From: Nitrospira sp. UBA5698
GTDB lineage: Bacteria > Nitrospirota > Nitrospiria > Nitrospirales > Nitrospiraceae
DNA length: 64,000 nt
Assembly (NCBI GenBank): GCA_002420115.1
Contig: DIHK01000037.1
Span: 111,840 to 175,839 of the forward strand
Reading direction: 5' to 3'
Positions 35,023 to 44,822 of the stretch are shown piece after piece. Within the stretch, counting starts at the first letter, position 1. Every line of letters begins with the position of its first letter. Below the pieces are notes generated by a model. That model did not search any database and had not been told where the DNA came from. It saw only the letters and a list, made by a program, of their open reading frames with translations. The translations under genes and the position numbers were made by a program.

Positions 35023-35841
35023 ATGAGGTCCAGCGACAACAAGAAAATTGAAGAGGCTCGTGCCAACGCTCGTCGTTTGATCGAACAAGGGCCGAAGGTC
35101 TTCATCGCCCTGTTCACGATGACCGGTGCGGCGTATCTGTCCGGATCGGTGTATACCAGATCATACTTTTCAGCATTCGGAGCCTCGTGGGTCCTGGAAG
35201 AGGTTCCGATCGCGATCTATTTCAGTCAGAGCTGGATCCCGCTGCTGCTCATTCTCTTCTTCGGGTATGTGGCCGTCACGAATCGCACGCTGATCGAGGG
35301 GCAGGGTCATGTGACCACGGCCACAGGGTTCAAGGTTGCGGTCGCGGTGGTCCGGTATGGTCCGTGGTTCCTGATCGGACTTCTCAGCATCCCCACGCTA
35401 CTCAGCGCGCTCGATCTCGTGTCTGCTGCGATCGGCTTCTTACTGGTTGCGATTCCTCTTCTTCTCCTCGTATGTGCGTCGACACTTGAACTCTTCGTGG
35501 TGAGATTCAGCAATATTGACCGGGGTATCGATCTGTCGAGGGCCTATCTCTCGCTCGCGGTGATCACGGCTGCGCTGTATGTTGTGCCCGCACAGCTTGG
35601 TACAAACTGGGCACGGTTGGATCAGCAAGATACCTCGTCTCTCCTGAACGTCTACCTTCGCGACGATGCGACCACGTACAAGCTTCTGTTTGCAGCGGAG
35701 ACGCGGTGGTATGTCTTTCCAATCAGATATGGAGGGAACGAGCCATCGGTCAAAGCCGTCGCTGCAACTGATGTTTCTTTTGGGCTGGATCAGAACGGCT
35801 CGGCGACTCAATCAGGAACAGAGGTTCCCCAGGGTCAGTAG
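35023..35841 (+). CDS. Hypothetical membrane protein, 272 aa
   Basis: No family recognised. There are four hydrophobic helices at about 27-45, 66-86, 108-155 (probably two) and 178-195, then a hydrophilic C-terminal domain of about 75 residues. A short charged helix precedes the first membrane segment. The topology resembles small bacterial inner-membrane proteins of unknown role. It is isolated between the MITE and the operators of the NtrC-type regulator gene. The start has no strong ribosome site. Confidence 0.55.
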   Translation: MRSSDNKKIEEARANARRLIEQGPKVFIALFTMTGAAYLSGSVYTRSYFSAFGASWVLEEVPIAIYFSQSWIPLLLILFFGYVAVTNRTLIEGQGHVTTATGFKVAVAVVRYGPWFLIGLLSIPTLLSALDLVSAAIGFLLVAIPLLLLVCASTLELFVVRFSNIDRGIDLSRAYLSLAVITAALYVVPAQLGTNWARLDQQDTSSLLNVYLRDDATTYKLLFAAETRWYVFPIRYGGNEPSVKAVAATDVSFGLDQNGSATQSGTEVPQGQ

Positions 35842-35877
35842 CCCTGTGGTCTTGCCCTTGCACCCTTGTCCACTCAA

Positions 35878-35946
35878 TGCGACAATCTCATGAAAAATGT
35901 CGCATAATGCGACAAAGATGGTAGATCACTGTCGCAATATGGGACA
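35878..35946 (+). promoter_or_regulatory. Two palindromic operators and a half-site before the NtrC-type gene
   Basis: TGTCGCATAATGCGACA (35898-35914) is a perfect 17-mer palindrome, and TGTCGCAATATGGGACA (35930-35946) matches it with one mismatch in the second arm. A half-site TGCGACA lies at 35878-35884. Centre spacing is 32 bp, about three helical turns, so bound dimers would face the same side. This is typical of activator sites for NtrC-type regulators and suggests autoregulation. Confidence 0.75.
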
Positions 35947-35988
35947 GCCGAGATCCTGTACGCTCATTCTTATCCCTTGGAGCATGGC

Positions 35989-37368
35989 ATGACGGAAGAT
36001 TGGGGTGCGATCCTCGTTGTAGATGATGACGCGGATATGCGGGAACTCGCCTATGACATGCTGAAGGACCGTGGTCACCAGGTGACGATGGCCGGGAGCG
36101 GCGAAGAGGCCCTGAAACTATTGAGCGAGGAAGACTATGCCGTTGTCCTGACCGATCTCCGTATGAAAGGGATGGAAGGGATCGAGTTGCTGGCTGAAAT
36201 CAAACGTAGGTACCCCGACATCAACGTCATTCTCATGACGGCATTCGGGTCGGTGGAGACGGCGGTTGAAGCGATGAAACACGGCGCCAGCGATTACCTC
36301 ACGAAGCCCGTGAAGAAGGATGACCTGGTTCGCGTGATCGAGCGGGTCGTTCGTGAGGCGTCCCTGCGTCGGGAGGTGAGCCGGCTCAGAAAAGAAGTGC
36401 ATAAAGAATATAGCTTTCATCAGATCCTTGGAAAGAGCAAGGCGATCCAAGGGGTCTTCGACCTCATTCGCCGGGTAGCCGATAGTCCGACCAATGTCCT
36501 GATTACCGGAGAGAGTGGAACCGGCAAGGAATTGGTGGCGAAGGCGATTCACTTCAACAGCGACCGGAAAGATGCTCCGTTTATCCCGGTCAATTGCGCA
36601 GCCATTCCGGAACAACTGTTGGAGAGCGAGCTCTTCGGGCACATGCGCGGGGCCTTTACCGATGCCAAGCTCGACAAGCGGGGTTTATTTGAAGAAGCGC
36701 AGAAAGGCACCTTGTTTCTCGACGAGATCAGCGAGTTGCCCCTCATGCTCCAGGCCAAGATCCTCCGCGCGATTCAGGAGAAGGAAATCAGGCGGGTGGG
36801 CGCGACGAAGCCGATCTCGGTGGATGTCCGGATCATCGCAGCCACGAACTTGAATCTCAATGAGGAAGTGAAGCACAAGCGGTTTCGCGAGGACCTCTAC
36901 TATCGACTCAACGTCATCGAGCTAAAGTTACCGCCGCTTCGAGAGCGGCGGGAGGATATCCCGCTCTTGGTGGAGGCGTTTCTGAAGAAATGCGGCCATG
37001 CGCGTGGGAAGGAAGTGAAGGGTGTGAGTGAGTCGGCCCTCGCCATGCTGATGGACTATGCCTGGCCCGGCAATGTGCGGGAACTTGAGAACGTCATCGA
37101 GCGGGCTGTGACGCTGACCCGAGGCGAAAAGATCTCACCAGATGATCTGCCTGCGCCAGTACAAGGTGCCCGCGGTGATCGTCGTGTATTGGACGAAGCC
37201 GCCGAACACACCTTGCCGTTACACGAGCTCGAGAAAGAGTACATCAAGAAGGTCCTCGAAAAGACCGGCGGCAATAAGTATCAGGCCGCCCATGCCCTTG
37301 GAATCGATCGAAAGACTCTGTATCGTAAACTCGCCGAAATCGAAGGTAAGCCTCACCCAGAGGAATAG
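35989..37368 (+). CDS. NtrC-type sigma-54 response regulator
   Basis: 459 residues: receiver (1-120, acidic pocket Asp12/Asp13, phosphorylation Asp56, Lys in LTKPVKK), AAA+ domain (about 143-375, Walker A GESGTGKE at about 174, GAFTDA loop near 221, Walker B GTLFLDEISELP, second region FREDLYYRLNV) and a Fis-type HTH (GGNKYQAAHALGIDRKTLYRKL). The loop that touches sigma-54 reads GAFTDA rather than GAFTGA, a variant also seen in other regulators of this class. The start at 35989 has GGAG at good spacing. A multi-PAS histidine kinase follows 68 nt later and is the likely cognate sensor. Confidence 0.92.
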   Translation: MTEDWGAILVVDDDADMRELAYDMLKDRGHQVTMAGSGEEALKLLSEEDYAVVLTDLRMKGMEGIELLAEIKRRYPDINVILMTAFGSVETAVEAMKHGASDYLTKPVKKDDLVRVIERVVREASLRREVSRLRKEVHKEYSFHQILGKSKAIQGVFDLIRRVADSPTNVLITGESGTGKELVAKAIHFNSDRKDAPFIPVNCAAIPEQLLESELFGHMRGAFTDAKLDKRGLFEEAQKGTLFLDEISELPLMLQAKILRAIQEKEIRRVGATKPISVDVRIIAATNLNLNEEVKHKRFREDLYYRLNVIELKLPPLRERREDIPLLVEAFLKKCGHARGKEVKGVSESALAMLMDYAWPGNVRELENVIERAVTLTRGEKISPDDLPAPVQGARGDRRVLDEAAEHTLPLHELEKEYIKKVLEKTGGNKYQAAHALGIDRKTLYRKLAEIEGKPHPEE

Positions 37369-37436
37369 CCACCACCGTCGGATCATCGCAGCGAGACTGT
37401 GAATGAACAGTCCCGCTTCAGGCCGGGGTCGATCAC

Positions 37437-40127
37437 ATGAAGGATGTCGACAGTCTTGTCATGCGTGTTGTGCATTGGACAATCCCGCTCCTCACGATCG
37501 GCATCTTTGCTGTCGACCTGCTGACCCCGGTGGGAATTGCGGTGTCGATCCTCTATGTCGTTCCGCTGTTGCTCACGGTGTTCAGATCGAAGGAGCAAGA
37601 ATCGCTCTATTTTTGTGGCCTTGCCACCGGCCTTCTCTGGCTCGGGTTGTTTCTCAAGCCGCCGGGTAGTTCGCTCCTGTACGGCGTACTCAATCGTACA
37701 TTGGGAACCTTGGTTTTGTGGATCTTAGCCTTGGGATTGATTCGCTTCAGACGGCTGCAACATGAATCAGTGCAGGCGGAGCGAGACTTGATGTCCGAAC
37801 GTGTGGAGCGAGCCCATGCCGAAGGGTTAATGATGGAGGCGCAACAGGCACGGTACTACGCGGATCGAGAGGCCGTACGTGCCGGCGTCGGTCGCAAAGA
37901 AGCCGAAGGGCAGCTCCTGGTCGCCCAACTGAGGCTGGAAAGCATCATCGAATCCGCGATGGATGCGATCATCACCGTGGATGAGGATCAGAGGGTTGTG
38001 TTGTTCAACCATGCGGCCGAGCAGATGTTTGGCTGCTCCACGCAAGCAGCGATTGGACAGCCACTCGATCGATTCTTGCCCACGCGGTTCCGCGACGCCC
38101 ATCGGCATCATGTGCAAGGGTTCGGGCAGTCTGGTGTCACTAGCCGGAAGATGGGCCATCTGGGGACAGTGATGGGCCTTCGTTCAACCGGTGAGGAGTT
38201 TCCCATCGAAGCGGCCATCTCGCATATTGCCGTCGAACATCAGAAATACTATACCGTCATCCTCAGAGATATCACCGAGCGCAAGCAGGCGGAAATCGTG
38301 CTCAAGGAAACCACGGAACGGTGGCAGTTATTGATGCAATACGCTCCGGCTGCGTTGGCCATGTTGGATCGTGACCTGCGCTACCTTGCCGTGAGTCAAC
38401 GTTGGATGAGCGACTATCGGCTGGAAGGTCAGAGTCTCATCGGCAAGTCCCACTATGAGGTCTTCCCTGAGATTCCGGAACGGTGGAAGATCGTGCATCA
38501 ACGGGGGCTGGCAGGAGAAGTCGTACGCTGTGAAGAAGATCGCTTTGTCCGACAGGACGGGACAGAGCAGTGGCTGCAGTGGGAGGTACGCCCTTGGTAC
38601 ACGATCGGAGGCGCGGTCGGAGGGCTCGTCTTTTTCACCGAGGATATTACGGAACGGAAACGAGGCGAAGAAGCGCTCCATGAGAGCCAGCGGCAACTCA
38701 CCACGCTGATCAGCAATATCCCGGGCTTTGTGTATCGTTGCCGAAATGATCGAGATTGGACGTTCGAATATCTCAGCGAAGGAGTCTCAGACTTAACCGG
38801 GTACACCGTCCAGGAATACCTCGTACAGCGATCCATCTCGTATGGCGACAATACCCATCCGGGTGACCGGGAGCGAGTGTGGCAAGAGATTCAAGCAGCG
38901 GTGGCACAGCGTCGCCCGTACGAAACGACCTATCGGATCCTCACCAGGGCGGGGGAGGTCAAGTCGGTCTGGGAACGGGGTGAAGGGATTTACGCCATGG
39001 ACGGTGGCCTGAACTACCTGGAAGGGTTCGTCACCGACATCACGGAACGGAAGCGAGCGGAGCACTTGTTGCGGCAAAGCGAAGAGCGCTACCGGCGTCT
39101 GATTGCCATTTCGCCTTACGCGATCTTAGTGAATCGAGGAGATCGCATCCTCTTTGCGAACGATCAGGCGATCAAGCTGTTCGGCGCCGTGAAGGCCGAT
39201 GAGATTCTGGGGAGATCGGTGATGGACCTGTTCCATCCCGACTATCACCCTGCGATTCGAGAGCGCATCCATGAGTTGGTGGAAGGCCGCGCCCAAGTGC
39301 CCATGCTCGAGGAGAAGATCGTCACGCTGAGCGGAAGATCCGTGGACGCAGAAGTCAGCGCGGCCCGATTTGTGGATGAGGAAGGTCCGGCGATTCTGGT
39401 CATGCTGCGGGATATCAGTGAACGGAAGCGACTGCAGGAACAGTTGCGAAAAACCGAGCGCATCGCCGAACTCGGGACGGTGGCCTCTGGCATGGCCCAC
39501 GAAATCGGGACCCCCATGAACGTGATTCTCGGCCGTGCCGAGTATCTGATGGATCGCGTTACGGAAGAGCCGATCAAGAAAGGCCTCCAGACCATCATTA
39601 CTCAAGTCGAGCGGATTACAAGGGTGATGAACCAGTTGCTCTCCTTCGCCCGGCGGAAAACTCCGGAACGCGGTGCGCTTGATCTAAAACAAGTGGTTGA
39701 AGACAGTCTCGAGATGTTTCACGAACGCCTTACACGAAGTCAGATCCAGCTGGAATTGCTGTTGGCCGATCCCTGCCCCATGGTCCTGGCCGATGCGGAC
39801 CAGATGAGCCAAGTCATGATCAACCTCGTCATGAACGCCGTGCATGCGATGCCGAATGGCGGGACTCTCCACGTCGCGCTGGCTCCTGAACTACAGATGG
39901 TGAAACTCACCGTTGCAGATACGGGCCATGGCATCCCACGAGAAGTGATTAAGAAGATCTTCGATCCATTTTTCACGACGAAGGAATTCGGCAAGGGGAC
40001 AGGGTTAGGGCTGACGGTCGTCAAGGGTATTATTGAAGAGCACCAGGGATCCATCGCCGTTGAAAGTCAGGAAGGGGCGGGAACGACGTTTACGATTCTG
40101 CTTCCGATGGCAGATAATAAGACGTGA
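37437..40127 (+). CDS. Membrane multi-PAS sensor histidine kinase, 896 aa
   Basis: The N-terminus has a four-helix membrane module (about 12-105, with LTPVGIAVSILYVVPLLL), a coiled coil, and then at least four PAS domains (about 165-285, 290-415, 420-545, 550-670), three of them ending in the ITERK-type linker and the last in ISERK. The kinase core has HisKA (SGMAHEIGTPMN, His about 688) and HATPase motifs NLVMNAVHAMPNGG, DTGHGI and GTGLGLTVVKGI. The second PAS (RDLRYLAVSQRWM, HYEVFPEIPERW) and the membrane module are closely shared with the kinase at 61260. No ligand is evident. Confidence 0.92.
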   Translation: MKDVDSLVMRVVHWTIPLLTIGIFAVDLLTPVGIAVSILYVVPLLLTVFRSKEQESLYFCGLATGLLWLGLFLKPPGSSLLYGVLNRTLGTLVLWILALGLIRFRRLQHESVQAERDLMSERVERAHAEGLMMEAQQARYYADREAVRAGVGRKEAEGQLLVAQLRLESIIESAMDAIITVDEDQRVVLFNHAAEQMFGCSTQAAIGQPLDRFLPTRFRDAHRHHVQGFGQSGVTSRKMGHLGTVMGLRSTGEEFPIEAAISHIAVEHQKYYTVILRDITERKQAEIVLKETTERWQLLMQYAPAALAMLDRDLRYLAVSQRWMSDYRLEGQSLIGKSHYEVFPEIPERWKIVHQRGLAGEVVRCEEDRFVRQDGTEQWLQWEVRPWYTIGGAVGGLVFFTEDITERKRGEEALHESQRQLTTLISNIPGFVYRCRNDRDWTFEYLSEGVSDLTGYTVQEYLVQRSISYGDNTHPGDRERVWQEIQAAVAQRRPYETTYRILTRAGEVKSVWERGEGIYAMDGGLNYLEGFVTDITERKRAEHLLRQSEERYRRLIAISPYAILVNRGDRILFANDQAIKLFGAVKADEILGRSVMDLFHPDYHPAIRERIHELVEGRAQVPMLEEKIVTLSGRSVDAEVSAARFVDEEGPAILVMLRDISERKRLQEQLRKTERIAELGTVASGMAHEIGTPMNVILGRAEYLMDRVTEEPIKKGLQTIITQVERITRVMNQLLSFARRKTPERGALDLKQVVEDSLEMFHERLTRSQIQLELLLADPCPMVLADADQMSQVMINLVMNAVHAMPNGGTLHVALAPELQMVKLTVADTGHGIPREVIKKIFDPFFTTKEFGKGTGLGLTVVKGIIEEHQGSIAVESQEGAGTTFTILLPMADNKT

Positions 40128-40394
40128 AACGACCGCTTCCTGCGGTCATTCTTACTCGCGTCCCGTTGATTGTTTCACCCTTTACCTTTCACCCCTCACC
40201 AGCGATCTCTGTGGCATCCCGCAACACTGATGCGTTGGTGACTGTCGTCTTTCTCGCCAATCGAGTTCCTCCACTCCATCCGCCTCCCCTCATTGTCTTG
40301 AAATTCTGCCGACTTCTTCCCTTCGCCGACGGCATGCACCTTGCTGGTTCAACAACCTAAGAGCGTGCGATCAATCGGATGGGGGCCGGAGAGG

Positions 40395-40796
40395 ATGTCG
40401 CCTGTGACAAACGGAAAGGGTGCCGTGCTGTTGATTGTCGAAGATGACCGAGAGATGCGCAGCCTGCTGTGTGATGAGTTTTGTGGAATGGGCTATCAAC
40501 TCCGCGAAGCGCGGGATGGGGATGAAGCGTTTCTATCGGTCCTGCAATCCGTGCCGGATGCGATCCTGACTGACCTGCGAATGCCGGCGGGAGGCGATGA
40601 TTATGTCAGTCGGTTACGGACCGTGGCACCGCAGTGTCCGATCGTTGTCATGACGGCGTTCGGCGATGCGCGATTGAAAGCACAGGTACTGAAAGCGGGT
40701 GCGAACGCCTACTTCGACAAGCCGGTCCATATTGCGGAGCTGAAGAACTGTGTGCAACAATTACTCAATCACGGACCGGGAGCTGAGGGCAGATAG
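40395..40796 (+). CDS. Single-domain response regulator (receiver only)
   Basis: About 133 residues, one receiver domain: acidic pair in VEDDREM, phosphorylation Asp in ILTDLRMP, Thr in VVMTAFGD, Lys in YFDKPVH. There is no output domain. The ATG at 40395 or the GTG at 40404 is more likely than the TTG at 40341, given GGAGAGG just upstream. Lying between the kinase and a sigma-54 activator that lacks a receiver, it may act as a phosphorelay intermediate or as the missing receiver of that activator. That link is inference from position. Confidence 0.85.
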   Translation: MSPVTNGKGAVLLIVEDDREMRSLLCDEFCGMGYQLREARDGDEAFLSVLQSVPDAILTDLRMPAGGDDYVSRLRTVAPQCPIVVMTAFGDARLKAQVLKAGANAYFDKPVHIAELKNCVQQLLNHGPGAEGR

Positions 40797-40832
40797 CGTA
40801 TGGCAAGAATGAAAAAGCCCCGGTGAGTTCCC

Positions 40833-42287
40833 ATGGCGCATTCATGCTCATGTCGGCCGCCATCGGCTCGAGGGTCCGGGCGCCGTATCTCCGGAAGCGA
40901 GAACGCCTTGTCTGACCCAGAACGCTCCAGCAACCTCGTACCCCAAGATCCCATCATCACCGCGCGAGTCGAAGCCATCAGGCAACTGGCCGGAGGCCTA
41001 TCCGATCGGGTGGCGGTCATGGATCAATCCTTCAATGTGGTCTATGCGAACGAAGCAGCCTGGTCGGTGCAGGAGAATACCCCCGTTCGCCGGCAACATG
41101 CGAAGTGCTATGAAGCCTTTGCCAATCGGAGTGATCCCTGCGGGACTTGCCCCGCTATTAAGGTGTTTGAGACGCCCGAGGTGCAGTGTGTCTCATGTTC
41201 AGGCGGAGGTGACGGCAAGGCTTGCGGGATGCAGCAGGCCTTTCCGTTGACGGACGCGAATGGATCCGTCGTCTCCATGTTGGTGCTTTTCCAGCCGGCA
41301 TCGAAGTCTGTTCAGGCTGCTATAGCGGAGGACAACCCTACCACACCTCTTGCGAATGGTCTTGGTGACTTGATCGGTCGAAGTCCGATCATGCAGCAGC
41401 TCTTCGACATGACCCGTCTGGTTGCGGAGAGCTCGGCGACCGTTCTCATTCAAGGTGAGAGCGGAACGGGGAAAGAGCTTCTGGCGAAAACGATTCATGC
41501 CCTCAGTCCCAGAAGGGATCGGCCGTTCGTCGTGGTCGATTGCGGCTCATTGCCGGAGACGCTGCTCGAAAGCGAGTTATTCGGGCATGTAAAGGGAGCT
41601 TTCACCGGGGCGGTGATGAACAAGCGAGGCTTGTTTGATGAGGCCGACGGCGGCACGATCTTTCTGGATGAGATTGCCGACACGACGCCGACCTTTCAAG
41701 CCAAATTGCTGCGGGTTCTGCAGGAGGGCGAGATCAAGCCGGTGGGTGGGACGCGAACGGTCAAGATCCATGCGCGTGTCATCTCAGCTTCGAACAAAGA
41801 TCTGACGGAACTCGTGAAAGCAAAAACGTTTCGGCAGGATCTGTATTATCGACTGGCTGTGCTGCCTCTGTATTTGCCGGCATTACGGGAGCGGCGAGAC
41901 GATATCCCATTGCTTGTCCGGCATTTCGTCGCAGCCTCCTGCGCACGACATCATCAGCCGGTGCGATACGTGGAGGAGCGGGCTTTGCGGTTGTTACGGG
42001 ACGCTCCTTGGCCGGGGAATGTCCGACAGTTGCAGCACTATATCGAGCGGGCTGTGGTGACGACGGTCGGCCCGTCGCTGCCTTGCCAGGATCTTCTTGA
42101 CCAGGCTCTGGGGGAAGAGGACGAAAGTTTACGCTCGGCGTCGCGTGGCGCCGTGGCTCACACGGAGCGCACTCGAATCGTTGACGCCCTGCAAAAAACG
42201 GCAGGAAACCGATTGAAAGCAGCCAAATTACTCAGAATCAGTCGAGCGAGCCTCTATAACAAACTTCGCGCGTATAGCATCGAATAG
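40833..42287 (+). CDS. PAS-AAA+-Fis sigma-54 activator with Cys-rich PAS
   Basis: 484 residues without a receiver. An N-terminal PAS-like domain (about 45-155) contains [22 protein letters not shown] and KACGMQ, seven cysteines that could bind metal or an Fe-S cluster or respond to redox state. The AAA+ domain (about 180-415) has GESGTGKE, an intact GAFTGA loop and [11 protein letters not shown]. The C-terminal HTH is Fis-type ([22 protein letters not shown]). Downstream lies a consensus-perfect -24/-12 promoter, so this protein is the natural candidate to activate it. The start is uncertain by up to about 25 residues. Confidence 0.88.
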   Translation: MAHSCSCRPPSARGSGRRISGSENALSDPERSSNLVPQDPIITARVEAIRQLAGGLSDRVAVMDQSFNVVYANEAAWSVQENTPVRRQHAKCYEAFANRSDPCGTCPAIKVFETPEVQCVSCSGGGDGKACGMQQAFPLTDANGSVVSMLVLFQPASKSVQAAIAEDNPTTPLANGLGDLIGRSPIMQQLFDMTRLVAESSATVLIQGESGTGKELLAKTIHALSPRRDRPFVVVDCGSLPETLLESELFGHVKGAFTGAVMNKRGLFDEADGGTIFLDEIADTTPTFQAKLLRVLQEGEIKPVGGTRTVKIHARVISASNKDLTELVKAKTFRQDLYYRLAVLPLYLPALRERRDDIPLLVRHFVAASCARHHQPVRYVEERALRLLRDAPWPGNVRQLQHYIERAVVTTVGPSLPCQDLLDQALGEEDESLRSASRGAVAHTERTRIVDALQKTAGNRLKAAKLLRISRASLYNKLRAYSIE

Positions 42288-43071
42288 GTCGTACCCGTAC
42301 TCTTGTCCCCTTCCTTTCGTGGGGCACTGTTTCCCACGTCGTGAGAGCGCCTCATCAGAAGATCAAAACTGCCGTCTTCGAGCGTTGCCCCATTCGCCTG
42401 ATGAATCCCGCTATGGGCGGATCAGGGGACCAAGCCGCCTGATCTGCTGAATCTCCCCACCGATCGGATTGCTCTCATCACCGCATTCTTCATCGACGCG
42501 ATTGTACGCATGGTTCGGATCCATTCATGGATCCATGAACGTGGAGCGCCAATCGGACGACGGAAGAGCCGTGCCTGCCTTCAGCTTGTGGTGCTCTCAT
42601 CTTGGGAGCCCCAACAGGCCATGATGGTTTGGATGTCCCTTTTCTCCCCTGCATTCCGGGAGCGAACGTCCATTGGTATGGACAGCCTAAGCGGATGATA
42701 TGTGAGCGAATGAGGAGATCTAGTCCACCACTGTCCAAGAGTGTGGAGTCTCCTGCGTTGTAGGAGCAGACAGCAAGGTTGACGAAAGCCATTCCTCTTC
42801 GCATCTGATGCGTGAATCATTCATTCATGAATGACAAACAAGGATGGCACGACAGTTGCTGAATAGCTGGAACAACGTCGAGAGACCGAGCTCTCTCTGC
42901 AGGCTGGATGGCGAGTTGTCCTATCGCGATCCAGCACAGTCCACCCCATTGTGAGCGGCAGTCCCGGCCGCCACGTGTCAGCGATGAGGGGGTCACAGGT
43001 GAGAGTGGCCCTCTCATTGTTTTTTCTACAGGCAGTATTGGCTACCGAATCATTTCTTACAGGAGCTGGTC
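42288..43071. other. 784-nt regulatory region with palindromes and sigma-54 promoter
   Basis: No gene is supported. It holds TTCATGGATCCATGAA (42524-42539, perfect palindrome), TCATTCATGAATGA (42821-42834, perfect palindrome) and a sigma-54 promoter at 42845-42860. Both palindromes contain TTCATG/CATGAA half-sites and could be operators. Confidence 0.6.
42845..42860 (+). promoter_or_regulatory. Sigma-54 promoter, perfect consensus
   Basis: TGGCACGACAGTTGCT matches TGGCAC-N5-TTGCW at every fixed position. Transcription would start near 42872 and run into the genes at 43072 and 43693. A 14-bp palindrome ends 11 bp upstream. Confidence 0.85.
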
Positions 43072-43578
43072 GTGCATCTCTCAATCGCAATTCCTGAAGT
43101 ACAGGTTGTCGACGCCCCGACGTTGCTCAAGCTGATCCGAATGGGACCGGTGTGCGACGCGGAGGCGGATGAGAAGGGGGCCGAGTACGTGGCGTACTTT
43201 GAAGACTTTCCGATGTCGGTGGGGATCGTTGCGCGAATGATCGAGGAAGCCTGGGACCTGCGCGATGTCCACAGCACACTCAAAGGCAGACTCGTCGTGA
43301 GCCGGATCAACTTCTATACCGCCCTCCGCTGCTATCAGGAGAGCCTCAGTGCCCGCGGCGCGAAGGCCTATTGTCTTGAGCAGGCGGAGAAAGTCTGCGC
43401 GGATAGAGGATGTCCCGAGCGACCGTGCCTGTCTCACTGCCGGTTTATTTGCTCACGTTGTGTGGGGCTGTCGCGCGACCAAGGCTCGCCTCCGATGGCG
43501 AGTCAGCTCAGGGAAGTGGCACGCCGGGCGGAAGCGGACTGGTGTCCGAATCTGCATATCACGGAGGTGGACGTATGA
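43072..43578 (+). CDS. Cys-rich hypothetical protein, 168 aa
   Basis: Starts with GTG behind AGGAG at good spacing. The first 100 residues are an ordinary soluble alpha/beta-like sequence. Residues about 103-160 hold most of the cysteines (YCLEQAEKVCADRGCPERPC, LSHCRFICSRC, DWCP), which look like metal or cluster ligands. I do not recognise the family. It is the first gene after the sigma-54 promoter at 42845 and precedes an SmbP-like fusion, so a role in metal or redox response is a reasonable guess but unproven. Confidence 0.65.
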   Translation: MHLSIAIPEVQVVDAPTLLKLIRMGPVCDAEADEKGAEYVAYFEDFPMSVGIVARMIEEAWDLRDVHSTLKGRLVVSRINFYTALRCYQESLSARGAKAYCLEQAEKVCADRGCPERPCLSHCRFICSRCVGLSRDQGSPPMASQLREVARRAEADWCPNLHITEVDV

Positions 43579-43692
43579 GTGGTCGGTTGAGGGTTGGACA
43601 AGCCAGATAAAGCGCATGCGATCAGATATCGTCAGTTGATTGCTCGAAGGAGGGCCGTGCTCCTCGATGCGTAACCAGGGAAGGAGAGTGTC

Positions 43693-44655
43693 ATGCAGGC
43701 ATTGAGAAGCAGGGGGAACATCGGAGTGAGGGCTGTCGCGGTGTCACTCGCCGCAGTGTTCGCTCTTGGAGCACCGGTGCTGAGCAGCTCAGCATTTGCC
43801 GCCGCCAATCCACATGTGAGCGAAGCGGTCGAGCATGCAAAAGGTGCCGCGTCACATGGGCAGCAGGGACATGCCGACGCCTGTGTTCAGCGCGCGGAGG
43901 AAGCGCTTAAGCATGCACGAGCGGCTGGAGTGAAAAACCCGCATGTGGATATGGGCGTCATACATCTGATGGAAGCGGTGCAACACGGCAAGGCCGGGCA
44001 TGCGGATGCGTGCACCGAACATGCCGATGGTGCGTCCGCGCATTTGGCAGAAGTGTTAGCTGAAGGCACGACGCCGACCGGGAACCGCGTGTTCTTTCGC
44101 GGCGGCTATGGTCAGTTGCTCAGCGATCGCGGCGGTGAATTGATCACAGATGGCCATGGGGTAGCCGGGAAGAACGATGGAACCGGGGGCTATTACATCG
44201 GCGGGGGAACGGATCTCATGGTCACCAAGGATCTATGGGGCATGATGAACGGCGTGGCGCTCGTCGGTGAGATCGGATTGGAATTCAAGAGGTGGGCCTC
44301 CGCCACCGTCGGGAATGGAGATACCACAACTGTGACGGGAGTAAGTAACGGTGGTCTCAGCAAGGTTCAATTGACCATGTTGACGGTAAGTGTCGCGCCC
44401 AAACTAAAGTTCCGGCAGGGGACTGATTTCCAACCCTGGATCATTCCGGCGGGGCTGGATTTCCACGTCATCAGTCCAACGTCGAGTCAGATCAATTATT
44501 TGGATATCGGAGTTCAGTTCGGCGGGGGTGCGGAGTTTCGTGTATGGAAAGAGTTGTGGCTGGGTCTCGACAGCCGATTCCATCTGGCTTCAAACCAAAC
44601 CAACACGGTGAACAATTTCTGGACCGCCGGGGTCTATGGGGCGATCGGATTCTAG
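43693..44655 (+). CDS. SmbP-like His-rich domain fused to an outer-membrane barrel
   Basis: 320 residues. Signal peptide to about residue 37 (FALGAPVLSSSAFA). Residues about 38-125 have the repeated pattern of SmbP, the small copper-binding protein of nitrifiers: HVSEAVEHAKGAASHG, QQGHADACVQRAEEALKHA, then HVDMGVIHLMEAVQHG, KAGHADACTEHADGASAHL. Residues about 130-320 look like an outer-membrane beta-barrel (FFRGGYGQLL, GTDLMVTKDLWG, ending with aromatic GAIGF). Free SmbP is about 100 residues and periplasmic; the barrel fusion would hold it at the outer membrane. It probably lies in the sigma-54 unit that starts near 42872. Confidence 0.8.
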   Translation: MQALRSRGNIGVRAVAVSLAAVFALGAPVLSSSAFAAANPHVSEAVEHAKGAASHGQQGHADACVQRAEEALKHARAAGVKNPHVDMGVIHLMEAVQHGKAGHADACTEHADGASAHLAEVLAEGTTPTGNRVFFRGGYGQLLSDRGGELITDGHGVAGKNDGTGGYYIGGGTDLMVTKDLWGMMNGVALVGEIGLEFKRWASATVGNGDTTTVTGVSNGGLSKVQLTMLTVSVAPKLKFRQGTDFQPWIIPAGLDFHVISPTSSQINYLDIGVQFGGGAEFRVWKELWLGLDSRFHLASNQTNTVNNFWTAGVYGAIGF

Positions 44656-44697
44656 TGGGCCAATAGCGTACAAGCAGGGTGGAACATGGTATCCGCC

Positions 44698-44745
44698 AAC
44701 AATGGTGCAGGGAGCTACTTGATAGCTCTCTGCACCGTTGTTTCT
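44698..44745 (+). terminator. Strong terminator after the SmbP-barrel gene
   Basis: Arms AACAATGGTGCAGGGAGCTA (44698-44717) and TAGCTCTCTGCACCGTTGTT (44723-44742) pair over 20 positions with two G:T pairs and a short loop, followed by TTC. Confidence 0.8.
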
Positions 44746-44822
44746 ACCGCAATCGTCACCCACGTTCGTCGAAGTCTCAAGAAAACGCTCGATACACGGG
44801 GCGGCTGATCCACTAGAACTGA

